DNA of 64,000 nt. Origin: an uncultured Bradyrhizobium sp. (GTDB lineage Bacteria; Pseudomonadota; Alphaproteobacteria; Rhizobiales; Xanthobacteraceae). Numbering within the stretch: the stretch's first letter is position 1; each line of letters begins with the position of its first letter. The stretch is taken from assembly GCF_936928535.1 (NCBI RefSeq), contig NZ_CAKZHY010000169.1, positions 1-64,000 on the forward strand, given 5' to 3'. The notes below the pieces were generated by a model. It was not told the origin of the DNA, searched no databases, and was given only the letters and a program-made list of their open reading frames with translations. Below are positions 16,834-25,439 of this stretch, piece by piece. Made by a program: the position numbers and the translations under genes.

Positions 16834-18150
16834 ATGAATCCGACTGAGACACTTTCGTCCGACCGCCGGTCGATCCTGAAGGGCCTCGCGGCCGCGGCCG
16901 TCACGTCGCTGGCGGCACCGGCGATGGCCGCCGAGGGCCTGCCGCCGCCGACCGGTTCGGCCGCCGCGATCGCCACCGACAAGACTTATTGGGCCGCGGT
17001 GAAGGGCCTCTATGCCGTGACACCCGACATCGTCAATTTCGAGAACGGTTATTGGGGCATCATGCCCGAGCCCGTCAGGCGCGAGTTCATCCACCAGTCC
17101 GACATGGTCAATTATCAGAACACTTATTACGCGCGGCAGCGTGTCGGGGCGGATTTCGAGGCCGTGCGCGCCAAGGTGGCGGAGGCGGTGGGGGCCGCGC
17201 CCGAGGAGATCGCGCTGACGCGTGGTGCGACCGAGGCGCTGCAGCTCCTCATCGGCGGTTATATTAGGCTGAAGCCCGGCGATGCCGTGCTCTACGCCGA
17301 CCTCGACTATGATTCCATGCAATATGCGATGAACGCCCTGAAGGCGCGCCGCGGCGTCGACGTCGTCAAGTTCGACATCCCGGAGCCCGCCACCCGCCAG
17401 GCGGTGCTGGATGCCTATGCCCACGCCATCGAGGCCAACCCGAAGACGAGGTTGCTGCTGCTGACCCATGTCAGCCACCGCACCGGCTTCGTCATGCCTG
17501 TGACCGAGATTGCCCGCATGGCAAAAGCGAAGGGCATCGACACCATCGTCGACGCCGCGCATTCCTGGGGGCAGATCGACTTCCACGTGGGCGACCTCGA
17601 ATCCGATTTCGTCGGCTTCAACCTGCACAAATGGATCGGCGCGCCGCTCGGCGTCGGCTTCCTCTACATCAGGAAGGATCGCCTCGCCGACATCGACCGC
17701 GCCATGGGCGATGAGGATTTTGCGCAAGACGATATCCGCTCGCGGGTTCACACCGGCACGGTCAATTTCGCCACCGTGTTGACGGTGCCGACCGCCGTGG
17801 CGCTGCATCGGCAGATCGGCGCTCCGGCCAAGCAGGCGCGCCTGCGCTATTTACGCGACTATTGGGTGAGCCGCGCCCGCGGCTTCAAGGACCTTGAGAT
17901 CCTGACGCCTGACGAAGCCGGCTCCTATGGCGCAATCACCTCGTTCCGCCTTGCGGGCAAGACCAGCAAGGCGGACAACGAGGCGATCGTCGTGAAGCTC
18001 CGCGACAGCCACAAGATCATGACGGTGCGCCGCGCCGGCGTCGCCAGGGGCCAATGCATCCGCGTGACGCCGGCTCTCTTCACTGACGAGGCCGATCTCG
18101 ACCGCCTCGTCGAGGCGCTCGCCATCGTCACCGGAACGAAGGCGGGGTGA
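16834..18150 (+). CDS. Tat-exported class-V aminotransferase-like enzyme
   Basis: This 438-residue PLP-dependent protein resembles the isopenicillin-N-epimerase/cysteine-desulfurase branch. An N-terminal twin-arginine signal is visible (SDRRSILKGLAAAAVTSLAAPAMA), so it is probably folded in the cytoplasm and exported. The PLP motifs are intact: TRGATEALQLLI, DAAHSWGQ (cofactor Asp and stacking region) and FNLHKWIGAPLGVGF with the Schiff-base Lys near residue 265. The reaction is not determinable. The ATG at 16834 has AGAGG upstream. Confidence 0.85.
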   Translation: MNPTETLSSDRRSILKGLAAAAVTSLAAPAMAAEGLPPPTGSAAAIATDKTYWAAVKGLYAVTPDIVNFENGYWGIMPEPVRREFIHQSDMVNYQNTYYARQRVGADFEAVRAKVAEAVGAAPEEIALTRGATEALQLLIGGYIRLKPGDAVLYADLDYDSMQYAMNALKARRGVDVVKFDIPEPATRQAVLDAYAHAIEANPKTRLLLLTHVSHRTGFVMPVTEIARMAKAKGIDTIVDAAHSWGQIDFHVGDLESDFVGFNLHKWIGAPLGVGFLYIRKDRLADIDRAMGDEDFAQDDIRSRVHTGTVNFATVLTVPTAVALHRQIGAPAKQARLRYLRDYWVSRARGFKDLEILTPDEAGSYGAITSFRLAGKTSKADNEAIVVKLRDSHKIMTVRRAGVARGQCIRVTPALFTDEADLDRLVEALAIVTGTKAG

Positions 18151-18174
18151 GCGGCGCACGCGGCGGCGCTTGCG

Positions 18175-18573
18175 TCAACTGCGCTTGATCGACTGGATCA
18201 AATCCCAGCGGTTGCCGCAGAGATCCTCGAACACCGCCACGGTGCCATAGCTTTCCTGCCGTGGCGGTCGAACGAAGCGCACGCCGGCTGAGATCATGCG
18301 GGCGTGATCGCGCTCGAAATCGTCCGTTTCCAGGAACAGGAACACGCGCCCTCCGGTCTGGTCGCCGATGCGCGCCGTCTGTGCCGGACCGTCCGCGCGC
18401 GCCAGCAGCAGGCCCGAGCCGGAACCGCCTCGCGGCCGCACCACCACCCAGCGCTTGCCGCCGCCAAGCGGCGTGTCCTCGCAAAGCTCGAAATTCAGGG
18501 CGCGCGTGAAGAAGGCGATCGCTTCATCATAGTCCGCGACCACGATGCTCACGAGGGACAGATGCTGGTTCAT
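18175..18573 (-). CDS. VOC (glyoxalase/bleomycin-resistance) family protein
   Basis: The 132-residue protein has the VOC beta-alpha-beta-beta-beta fold pattern twice: LSLVSIVVADYDEAIAFFTRAL at the N-terminus, and FLFLETDDFERDHARMISAGV with a C-terminal FEDLCGNRWDLIQ. The last motif carries the usual metal-site Glu position region. Members include glyoxalase-like and dioxygenase-like enzymes; no substrate can be assigned. It converges with the aminotransferase gene. The ATG at 18573 was chosen over a long upstream extension. Confidence 0.85.
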   Translation of the reverse strand: MNQHLSLVSIVVADYDEAIAFFTRALNFELCEDTPLGGGKRWVVVRPRGGSGSGLLLARADGPAQTARIGDQTGGRVFLFLETDDFERDHARMISAGVRFVRPPRQESYGTVAVFEDLCGNRWDLIQSIKRS

Positions 18574-18717
18574 CGCGGGGTCCGGCTGATGGCGGCAAGC
18601 GCGCCGCGGGAATATGAGGCTAGCATGGCATCGGCAAGGCCGCGCAGGCTGCTCGCTGGAACTTCCATTTTTTCCCGACGTTAGACCGGCGGCGCGCACA
18701 AGCGGCCGGCTCGTGAA

Positions 18718-18936
18718 ATGAAGAACTTTGCCAACGCAGAATTTTCCCCGGAGGTGATCGATCTCATGACCATCGCCCTGGAAGCTGCGGTCGCAACCCT
18801 GCCGGAGCCGGTGCATTCCTCGCACGTCAACGCGCTCGCCGAATCCATCCTGCGCACCGCAGGCGCGGGCGAACGCGACATCTTGAACCTGCAAAGGATT
18901 GCCTTGATGGAGCTGCAACTGGCGGCGCGCAACTGA
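18718..18936 (+). CDS. Small conserved hypothetical protein
   Basis: The 72-residue, probably cytoplasmic and helical protein reads FSPEVIDLMTIALEAAVATL ... HVNALAESILRTAGAGERD, with no signal or membrane segment. The pattern recalls short hypothetical proteins of Bradyrhizobiaceae. It ends 10 bp before the following secreted-protein gene and may be cotranscribed with it. The function is unknown. Confidence 0.6.
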   Translation: MKNFANAEFSPEVIDLMTIALEAAVATLPEPVHSSHVNALAESILRTAGAGERDILNLQRIALMELQLAARN

Positions 18937-18946
18937 AGAGGTCGAA

Positions 18947-19405
18947 ATGAAGACATCTGCTGGCATCGTCGTTGCGCTGGCGGTCACATCGTCCGTCGCC
19001 CGGGCCGACGACTGGACGACCTATCGCATCCCCCAGTCCGGAACATCGATCGACATTCCCACCTCGATCTTCACCGAACAGGCCGGAAAGCCCGACGGAT
19101 TCGGCCAGCGATTTCGGACGTCCGACGGCAGTGCCGATCTCACCGTGCAGGCCGTACCCCGGCAACAGGGGATGTCGCCCGCCGGATTCCTTGCCGCGAA
19201 GCAGCCGCCGTCGGGGATCGTCTACAAGCGGATCGCGCCGGGCTTCTTCGTCGTCTCCAGCATCAAGCGCGACAAGATCTGGTACGACCGCTGCAACTTC
19301 ACCAGCCGTTTCGTGCATTGCGTGCTGATCAATTATCCCGCGGCAGAGAAACGGCAATGGGACGCGGTGGTGACCCGTATCAGCCACAGCCTGAGTGGCG
19401 GCTGA
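18947..19405 (+). CDS. Secreted hypothetical protein
   Basis: This 152-residue protein starts with a signal peptide (MKTSAGIVVALAVTSSVARA, cleavage before DDWT). The mature part has TYRIPQSGTSIDIPTSIFTE and a Cys pair (YDRCNFTSRFVHCVLINYP) that could form a periplasmic disulfide. No known enzymatic motif is visible. The start has GAGGTCGAA just upstream. Function unknown. Confidence 0.7.
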   Translation: MKTSAGIVVALAVTSSVARADDWTTYRIPQSGTSIDIPTSIFTEQAGKPDGFGQRFRTSDGSADLTVQAVPRQQGMSPAGFLAAKQPPSGIVYKRIAPGFFVVSSIKRDKIWYDRCNFTSRFVHCVLINYPAAEKRQWDAVVTRISHSLSGG

Positions 19406-19492
19406 CCTGGATCTCGTCAAAAAGGGCTCCCCGATCACATCGAGCAGCAGGCCGTGACGTCAAGTCTGCTTAGTTGCGCAGCCAGGCTCACT

Positions 19493-20524
19493 TCACCGCC
19501 ACCCCAGTGCCGGCGCCACATGCTTCAGGATCGCCTCGATCGCATGGGCGCAGTAATCCACACCGAGCTGGTTCGGGATGGTCAGCAGCAGCGTGTCGGC
19601 TTCGGCGATGGCTTCGTCCTGTTTCAGTTGCTCGATCAGCGCATCCGGCTCTGCCGCATAGCTCCGCCCGAAGATCGCCCGGGTGCGCGGGTCGATGAAG
19701 CCGATCTGATCCTCGCCGCCGCGCTCACCGCCAAAATAGGCGCGGTCGCGATCGTCCATCAGCGCAAAAATGCTGCGGCTGACCGACACGCGAGGCTCGC
19801 GCGTATGCCCGGCCTCCTTCCACGCGGCGCGATAGGCGCGGATCTGCGCGGCCTGCTGCACGTGAAAAGGCTCCCCGGTCTCGTCGTTCTTCAGCGTCGA
19901 GCTCTGCAAGTTCATGCCGAGCTTTGCCGCCCACACTGCCGTGGCGTTCGAGCCGGCGCCCCACCAGATGCGCTCGCGCAGGCCCGCGGCATGCGGCTCG
20001 AGGCGCAACAGTCCCGGCGGGTTCGGGAACATCGGCTGCGGATTGGGCTCGGCAAATCCTTCGCCGCGCAAGAGGTCGAGGAAGACTTCAGCGTGACGCC
20101 GGCCCATATCGGCATCGTCCTGGCCTTCGGCGGGCCGGTAGCCAAAATAGCGCCAGCCGTCGATCACCTGCTCGGGCGAGCCGCGGCTGATGCCGAGCTG
20201 GAGCCGCCCGCCGGCGATGAGATCGGCGCTTCCCGCGTCCTCCACCATGTAGAGCGGGTTCTCGTAGCGCATGTCGATCACGGCCGTGCCGATCTCGATC
20301 GTACTGGTCCTGGCGCCGACCGCCGCGAGCAGTGGAAACGGCGAAGCCAGTTGCCGCGCGAAATGATGCACGCGATAATAGGCGCCATCCGCCTCTAATT
20401 GTTCGGCCGCAACCGCAAGCTCGATCGATTGCAGCAGCGTGTCGCCCGCCGAGCGGGTCTGCGATTGCGGCGAGGGTGTCCAATGTCCGAAGGACAGGAA
20501 TCCGATTTTCTTCATGGGCGACAT
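19493..20524 (-). CDS. LLM-class flavin-dependent oxidoreductase
   Basis: The 343-residue protein belongs to the bacterial luciferase-like monooxygenase superfamily. Evidence is the N-terminal KKIGFLSFGHWTP strand, an AAEQLEADGAYYRVHHFA segment where family members bind flavin and substrate, and LQLGISRGSPEQVI in the second half of the barrel. Such enzymes use reduced FMN or F420; FMNH2 is more likely here. It is 21 bp downstream of the LysR gene on the same strand. The flavin reductase encoded at 22839 might supply its cofactor (inference). Met4 (20515) is an alternative start. Confidence 0.85.
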   Translation of the reverse strand: MSPMKKIGFLSFGHWTPSPQSQTRSAGDTLLQSIELAVAAEQLEADGAYYRVHHFARQLASPFPLLAAVGARTSTIEIGTAVIDMRYENPLYMVEDAGSADLIAGGRLQLGISRGSPEQVIDGWRYFGYRPAEGQDDADMGRRHAEVFLDLLRGEGFAEPNPQPMFPNPPGLLRLEPHAAGLRERIWWGAGSNATAVWAAKLGMNLQSSTLKNDETGEPFHVQQAAQIRAYRAAWKEAGHTREPRVSVSRSIFALMDDRDRAYFGGERGGEDQIGFIDPRTRAIFGRSYAAEPDALIEQLKQDEAIAEADTLLLTIPNQLGVDYCAHAIEAILKHVAPALGWR

Positions 20525-20545
20525 TTAATCCTGGCGGCGACGGCG

Positions 20546-21475
20546 TCAACCATCGGCGCCGGCGGCTTGGGTATGCATCGGGGCCGGCACAAAATGCCCG
20601 GCGCGTTCGACCAGCAAATCCAGAAAGCTTCGCGCGCGCAGCGACATCCAGTGCGTCTCGGGGTAGACCGCATGCAGGGGCAGCGCGGCGATGCTGTAAT
20701 CCGGCAGCACGTGCTCGAGCTCGCCGCTGCGCAGCCCGTCCGCAGCGTTCCAGTCGGGCAGGATGGCGATGCCGAGATGCTGCATCGTCGCCTCCTGCAT
20801 CGCATCGGCGTCATCGACATGAATGGGTCCGTTGATCGATGCAACGTGGCGGCCATGCTCGGACTCGAAGGCCCACTGGTGCGGCGGCGACATCCTGGAA
20901 TAGACGATGCACTGATGCGCGCCGAGATCGTCAGGCGTTCGCGGCAGTGGACGGCCGTGCAGATAGGTGGGTGTCGCGACGAGATAGCGCTGCACGGTGC
21001 CGAGCCGGCGGGCGACGAGCGTGCTTGCCTCCAGGTGTCCGATCCGCAGCGCCAGCTCGATGCCTTCTTCCACCAGATTGACGAACCGCTCGCTGAAACG
21101 GATGTCCACGCGAACCTCCGGATAGAGCCGCACATAGTCGGCGATAACAGGCATCATGTAGCGTCGTCCGAACGAAGACGGCACGCCGATCCGGAGCGTG
21201 CCACTGGGGCGGGGCGCTGCCTGTTTGACGCTCGATCGCGCCATGTCGAAGCTGTCGAGGATCTGCCGCGCGAGATCGTAGATGCGGTGCGCCTCGGCCG
21301 TCGGCTTCAGTGTGCGCGTCGTGCGCGAAAACAGCTGGGTGCCGAATTCGGTCTCCAGCATGGCGATGCGCTTGCTGATGGCGGGTTGACCGATGCCGAG
21401 CTCCTTGGCCGCAGCCGAAAAGCTTCCACCCTCGAGGGTGCGAACGAAAGCGCGCAGGCAATCGATCCGGTCCAT
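20546..21475 (-). CDS. LysR-family transcriptional regulator
   Basis: The 309-residue protein has the winged HTH of LysR proteins at residues 1-60 (LRAFVRTLEGGSFSAAAKEL, then GQPAISKRIAMLE) and a periplasmic-binding-protein-like effector domain. It is divergent from the flavin monooxygenase pair and upstream of the luciferase-like gene, so it is a candidate regulator of both. A perfect dyad with T-N11-A spacing (21481-21495) is 5 bp upstream of its start. Confidence 0.92.
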   Translation of the reverse strand: MDRIDCLRAFVRTLEGGSFSAAAKELGIGQPAISKRIAMLETEFGTQLFSRTTRTLKPTAEAHRIYDLARQILDSFDMARSSVKQAAPRPSGTLRIGVPSSFGRRYMMPVIADYVRLYPEVRVDIRFSERFVNLVEEGIELALRIGHLEASTLVARRLGTVQRYLVATPTYLHGRPLPRTPDDLGAHQCIVYSRMSPPHQWAFESEHGRHVASINGPIHVDDADAMQEATMQHLGIAILPDWNAADGLRSGELEHVLPDYSIAALPLHAVYPETHWMSLRARSFLDLLVERAGHFVPAPMHTQAAGADG

Positions 21476-21480
21476 AATTC

Positions 21481-21495
21481 ATTCCTAATTGGAAT
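21481..21495. promoter_or_regulatory. LysR-type operator dyad
   Basis: ATTCC-TAATT-GGAAT is a perfect inverted repeat containing the T-N11-A pattern expected for LysR regulators. It lies between the LysR gene and the monooxygenase start. Confidence 0.6.
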
Positions 21496-21581
21496 AAATT
21501 ATATCTCGTCTATTCCCTAGTGTGCAACCCGACGGGCCGGTAGCTTTCCTCAAAACAAGCAATCACAGGGGAGGAGATCAA

Positions 21582-22832
21582 TTGGCACGCCATATCGGAA
21601 TTGTCGGCGCTGGAATCGCCGGCCTGCATCTCGCGCTTTACCTGCAAAAGCATGGCGTGGACGCCACCATCATCACCGACCGGCCGCCTGAGGAGTACCG
21701 CAACATCCGGCTGCTCAACACGGTTGCGCATCACCACGTGACGATCGCGCGCGAGGACTATCTCGGCGTCAACCACTGGACCGATCCTGGGGATCATTAC
21801 TACTACCACGATCACGTCTTCAATTTTCCGCAGCCCTTGAGCTTTCGCGGTGATTTCACCAAGCCGAGCCGTGCCGTCGACTACCGGATCTATCTTCCCG
21901 CGCTGATGCAGGATTTCATGCTTCGGGGTGGCAAGATCGAGTATCGCCGCATCGAGGAGCGCGATGTCCGTCCGCTGGTCGCAAGGTTTGATCTGCTGGT
22001 GGTCTCCACAGGCAAGGGCCCGCTCGGCCAGCTCTTCACCTACCGTCCGGAGCACTCACCCTATCAGCAGCCGCAGCGCCGGCTCTGCGTCGGGCTCTAC
22101 ACCGGCGTGCGGCAGCCCGATCCGATGAATGTCACGCTCTCGGTTTCGCCAGGCCATGGCGAGATGATCGTGATTCCGACCATCACCTTCGGCGGCATCG
22201 CCAACGCGCTGCTGATGGAGAACGTGCCTGGAGGCGACATGGAGGAATTGGCCACGCTCAGCTACGACGACAATCCGAAGCACTTCCTGAAGGTGTTGCT
22301 CGGCAAGCTGGAGAAGCATCACCCGACCACCTACGACCGCATCGACACCGCACGCTTCGATCTCGCGCAGCCGCAGGACCTGCTGCAGGGCGGTGTGGTC
22401 CCGACGGTGCGCAACACATTGGTCGAGTTCGACGACGGCAAATGCGCGATCGCGCTGGGCGACGTCCACGCCATCGTCGATCCCATGATGGGGCAGGGCG
22501 CCAATGTCGCTTCCTATGCCGCCTTCGTGCTCGGCGAGGAGATCGTCAAAGCCGATGCGCTCGACGCGCGCCTCTGCGAAACCATCGACCTGAAGCGGCA
22601 GGATCGCGTGCTGGCGGCATCGCGCTGGACCAACGTGATGCTGCAGCCGCCGACCGAAGCGCTGGGTATGCTGATCGGCGCGATGAGCCAGAACCAGGCG
22701 CTTGCCAACGAGTTCACGGAGAATTTCAACTATCCGGACCGGCAGTGGGACCGCATCTCCACGCCACGGCGTATCCAGGCCTGGGTCGAACGCTTGTCGG
22801 CTCCATCAGAGCCGGTCAGGGCGATTGCGTGA
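21582..22832 (+). CDS. StyA-like FAD-dependent monooxygenase (oxygenase component)
   Basis: The 416-residue protein resembles StyA and indole-oxidising relatives, two-component enzymes that epoxidise or hydroxylate aromatics with FADH2 from a partner reductase. It has an N-terminal dinucleotide fold (HIGIVGAGIAGLHLALYLQ), a second FAD segment (KCAIALGDVHAIVDPMMGQG), and nearly the length of StyA. The start is a TTG at 21582 with a very strong GGGGAGGAG five bases upstream. A GTG at 21522 would add 20 unrelated residues. The reductase gene follows after 6 bp. The native substrate is unknown. Confidence 0.83.
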   Translation: MARHIGIVGAGIAGLHLALYLQKHGVDATIITDRPPEEYRNIRLLNTVAHHHVTIAREDYLGVNHWTDPGDHYYYHDHVFNFPQPLSFRGDFTKPSRAVDYRIYLPALMQDFMLRGGKIEYRRIEERDVRPLVARFDLLVVSTGKGPLGQLFTYRPEHSPYQQPQRRLCVGLYTGVRQPDPMNVTLSVSPGHGEMIVIPTITFGGIANALLMENVPGGDMEELATLSYDDNPKHFLKVLLGKLEKHHPTTYDRIDTARFDLAQPQDLLQGGVVPTVRNTLVEFDDGKCAIALGDVHAIVDPMMGQGANVASYAAFVLGEEIVKADALDARLCETIDLKRQDRVLAASRWTNVMLQPPTEALGMLIGAMSQNQALANEFTENFNYPDRQWDRISTPRRIQAWVERLSAPSEPVRAIA

Positions 22833-22838
22833 GGAGCG

Positions 22839-23342
22839 ATGCGAGCAGGGACTGAGATGCCGCGCGCCAATCCTGCCGCATTCCGCGAAGCCGCGTCGCG
22901 CTTTGCAACCGGCGTCACGGTGCTGACGGCGCTCGACGAGCACGGACGCGTCTGCGGCATGACCGCGAACAGCTTTGTGACCGTCAGCCTGTCGCCGCCG
23001 ACGGTGCTGGTCTCGGTCATGCCCGGCCGCATGCACCGGGCGATCTCGGCAACAGGCCGCTATTGCGTCAACGTCCTGCCGGATCACGGCCGCGACCTGT
23101 CGCGGCATTTCGCGAGCCAGCCGCACAATGGTGCAACGCCCGACTACGACATCGTCGACGGCCTGCCGCGCCTTGCGGGATGCATGGCCTGGTTCGCCTG
23201 CGAGGTCACGCGCCACGTCGACGTCAGCGATCACACGCTGATCATTGCCGAAGTCTCGGCTTGCGACTATCGCGACATCGCGCCCCTGGTGTTCTTCTCC
23301 AGCCGATATCATCGCGGGGCGGGGGCGCCGGTGGAGAGGTGA
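22839..23342 (+). CDS. Flavin reductase (StyB/HpaC-like)
   Basis: The 167-residue protein has the flavin-reductase split-barrel signature: FREAASRFATGVTVLTAL, then GMTANSFVTVSLSPPTVLVSV and GRYCVNVLPDHG. It would use NAD(P)H to make free reduced flavin for the monooxygenase encoded 6 bp upstream. GAGGAG lies just before the ATG at 22839; a second Met at 22857 is possible. Confidence 0.9.
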   Translation: MRAGTEMPRANPAAFREAASRFATGVTVLTALDEHGRVCGMTANSFVTVSLSPPTVLVSVMPGRMHRAISATGRYCVNVLPDHGRDLSRHFASQPHNGATPDYDIVDGLPRLAGCMAWFACEVTRHVDVSDHTLIIAEVSACDYRDIAPLVFFSSRYHRGAGAPVER

Positions 23343-23676
23343 GGGGGTGCTCTCCTCACGCGCAACCATTCCAATCGTCCGTCGCCGGTCGGTGTCGAAT
23401 GCGAAATTTTCGAAGCGATCGTGCATGCCGGTCCCTCACGGACTTCCCGCCCAGTTCGCCGGCGAACCTTGCGGGGGCCCAAAGAAAAAAGCCGCCGGTA
23501 AGGAAAACATAAGCCGCAGGTCAAGCGTCGCAGGCGCTGCCGTGACACCTAAAGCGCAATGAGATCTGGAACGGATCATCGTCGCGCTTTCTGCTGTCGG
23601 CGCATGATTTCTCCGAAACCACTTCGCACCTTTTCCAGATCTCTTACGGGAAAAATTGGCGCCGAAAGGGTGGCCG
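23343..23676. other. Intergenic region with a degenerate dispersed repeat
   Basis: No gene is visible in these 334 bp. A 7-bp inverted repeat (aaagcgc at 23551-23557, gcgcttt at 23584-23590) is followed by gcatgatttctccgaaacca, where the spacing and words cttcgcac and ttttccagatc match the common rhizobial repeat of the form gcatgat...gaaaaccgcttcgcac...tttccggatcatgc, in decayed state. Confidence 0.5.
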
Positions 23677-24429
23677 ATGGGCGTGATCCATGAGATCGAG
23701 CATCTCTCTTCGCAGCGAAAAATCGTGAGGCTCTCTCGTTCGCCAGACAGGTACAACGGCAGTTGGCTTGCTGTCGTCTTGCTCTGCTGCTTTGCGATGG
23801 TGCCAACTCGGGAGACCAAGGCTCAATGCACGGCGCAGGATGTCCTGCGCAATCACTTGGCACTCAAGACGGCTCGGCCGTCACTCGGCTCGCGGACCTC
23901 AGCCGGGTCGTTCGCCGAGTTTCCGGTGTGGAAAACGATTGCTATCGGGACCTTCAGGGACCTGTTTGCCCTTCGCAACGCTCTGGCTGCCATCGGTTGC
24001 AGCGCTGGAAACTTGGCGGACGAGGCCCTCTCGCGGCCAGCCTTTGTCCTGAGCGACAAGAAAAGCGAACTTGAGCTGCTTGTTGTATCGCCGGCCGAAT
24101 TGGGGCTCCAAGGTGAAACGGCGACGCTGCGGAACATCTTTGCGCAGGCTCAGCGGCTGGGACTTCAGCTCGCACCTGCTGAAGTCGCGCCGCAGCTAAG
24201 GCTTCAATATTTGGATCAGCCTATCGGCGAGTTTCTCATCATTGCAATGGAGCCGATCAGGACATGGGCGGATGAGCCAGTCATCTTCACGGTGGCCAAT
24301 GGCGGGGCGGGCCTCATCCTCATTGGCCAGGACGGCCACGACGACATGGAAATACCGGTGACGTCCCGCCTTGTCTTCGTTCGGCCCAATGCATTCACCT
24401 CCACTCAGCCTGCTGCATTCGGCAGATAG
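23677..24429 (+). CDS. Hypothetical protein with N-terminal membrane/signal segment
   Basis: A 250-residue protein with a hydrophobic stretch near residues 30-45 (SWLAVVLLCCFAMVP) followed by an Ala-Gln-Cys site, so it is exported or membrane-anchored. The body has ELELLVVSPAELGLQGETA and a C-terminal beta-rich part. I recognise no family. The GC content and codon use are lower and less biased than in neighbours, suggesting an accessory gene. A TTG at 23656 is an alternative start. Confidence 0.5.
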   Translation: MGVIHEIEHLSSQRKIVRLSRSPDRYNGSWLAVVLLCCFAMVPTRETKAQCTAQDVLRNHLALKTARPSLGSRTSAGSFAEFPVWKTIAIGTFRDLFALRNALAAIGCSAGNLADEALSRPAFVLSDKKSELELLVVSPAELGLQGETATLRNIFAQAQRLGLQLAPAEVAPQLRLQYLDQPIGEFLIIAMEPIRTWADEPVIFTVANGGAGLILIGQDGHDDMEIPVTSRLVFVRPNAFTSTQPAAFGR

Positions 24430-24531
24430 CAGGTGCCATCCGACTTGCGGCGCTTCGTTTCTCAGTCCCGGACAAGAGTGAGACACAGCATGCGTCCACC
24501 AGCCCTTTGGCAAGACCGTGGAGAGGAGCGA

Positions 24532-24879
24532 ATGCTAGGGAGAACGGCAGTCGCGATGCTCAGCCTGGCCTTCCTGACCACACCGGTGCTCGCCCGCGAT
24601 GATGGGCGTTTCGCAAATTCGCCGCTGAAGCCATGGTTCGAAAGCTTGCAGAGTGAGTTTGGGCAGTGCTGTACGAACGCCGATGGGCACATCGTCTTTG
24701 ACGCGGATTGGGAGTCAGATCATGGGCATTTCCGCGTTCGCCTCGAAGGCGAATGGGTCGTGGTTCCTGATGGTGCGGTTTTGAAGCAGCCGAACCGCGC
24801 TGGCCCCACCATGATATGGAAGTACTATATCGATGGTCATCCACGCGTCCGCTGCTTCCTGCCGGGCAGCATGACATGA
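24532..24879 (+). CDS. Small secreted hypothetical protein
   Basis: The 115-residue protein starts with a clear signal peptide (AVAMLSLAFLTTPVLARDD). The mature part contains FGQCCTNADGHIVFDADWE and RVRCFLPG, with three Cys that could form periplasmic disulfides. The ATG at 24532 has GAGAGGAG directly upstream, which decides the start over a longer reading from 24433. No function is assignable. Confidence 0.68.
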   Translation: MLGRTAVAMLSLAFLTTPVLARDDGRFANSPLKPWFESLQSEFGQCCTNADGHIVFDADWESDHGHFRVRLEGEWVVVPDGAVLKQPNRAGPTMIWKYYIDGHPRVRCFLPGSMT

Positions 24880-24956
24880 ATCCATCAAGGTTCGTCGCCG
24901 GGCTTGTGACCGAAGCGGGCAGTGAGCTCCGGCATCATGAAACGACGCAACTGACC

Positions 24957-25256
24957 CTATCGGAAATCAGTGGGCCCGATTTGGCCATCCATCGTTGGCA
25001 GGTATCGCAGCCATTCGCCGGATCGGATGCTTCGCTGGGCAATACCTCGGTGCGAGGCCACGTAGTCGATCTCGCTCCGCGAGGTGCCGATGTCCATCAG
25101 CTCCCGGTCGCTTAGACCGGACATCGTGGCGCGCAATCTTTGGCGTTCACGGCGCGCCTGAAAGGCATCCCAGTATTTCCAGATGAAGCTGGCAACACGC
25201 CGGGTCGAGCCTGATGTCTGCTGTCCCAGCCACGCCGTGCCGCGCGTCGTGCTCAT
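24957..25256 (-). CDS. DUF1127 small protein
   Basis: The 99-residue protein contains the DUF1127 (YjiS-like) motif RQRLRATMSGLSDRELMDIG followed by TSRSEIDYVASH. Short DUF1127 proteins in alphaproteobacteria influence stress response and phosphate or carbon metabolism through RNA or protein contacts, but this one is uncharacterised. The start at 25256 is supported by GGAGG six bases upstream. The C-terminal tail after residue 80 is longer than in minimal members. Confidence 0.82.
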   Translation of the reverse strand: MSTTRGTAWLGQQTSGSTRRVASFIWKYWDAFQARRERQRLRATMSGLSDRELMDIGTSRSEIDYVASHRGIAQRSIRSGEWLRYLPTMDGQIGPTDFR

Positions 25257-25439
25257 TGCGGTGCCTCCTTCGGACGGTGCTCTTTCACCGCCACGAGGAT
25301 GCCGCACGCTGAACGCATACGCTTGACCGGCGGCTTACATTTTGCCCACCGGCAGATTATTGTTTCGATGTCCGGCGAGGGCGGGCCAAGTGCTTGAGGT
25401 GCCGCAATGCATGAGTTTGCCTTTAGCCCGCAGCGCTCA

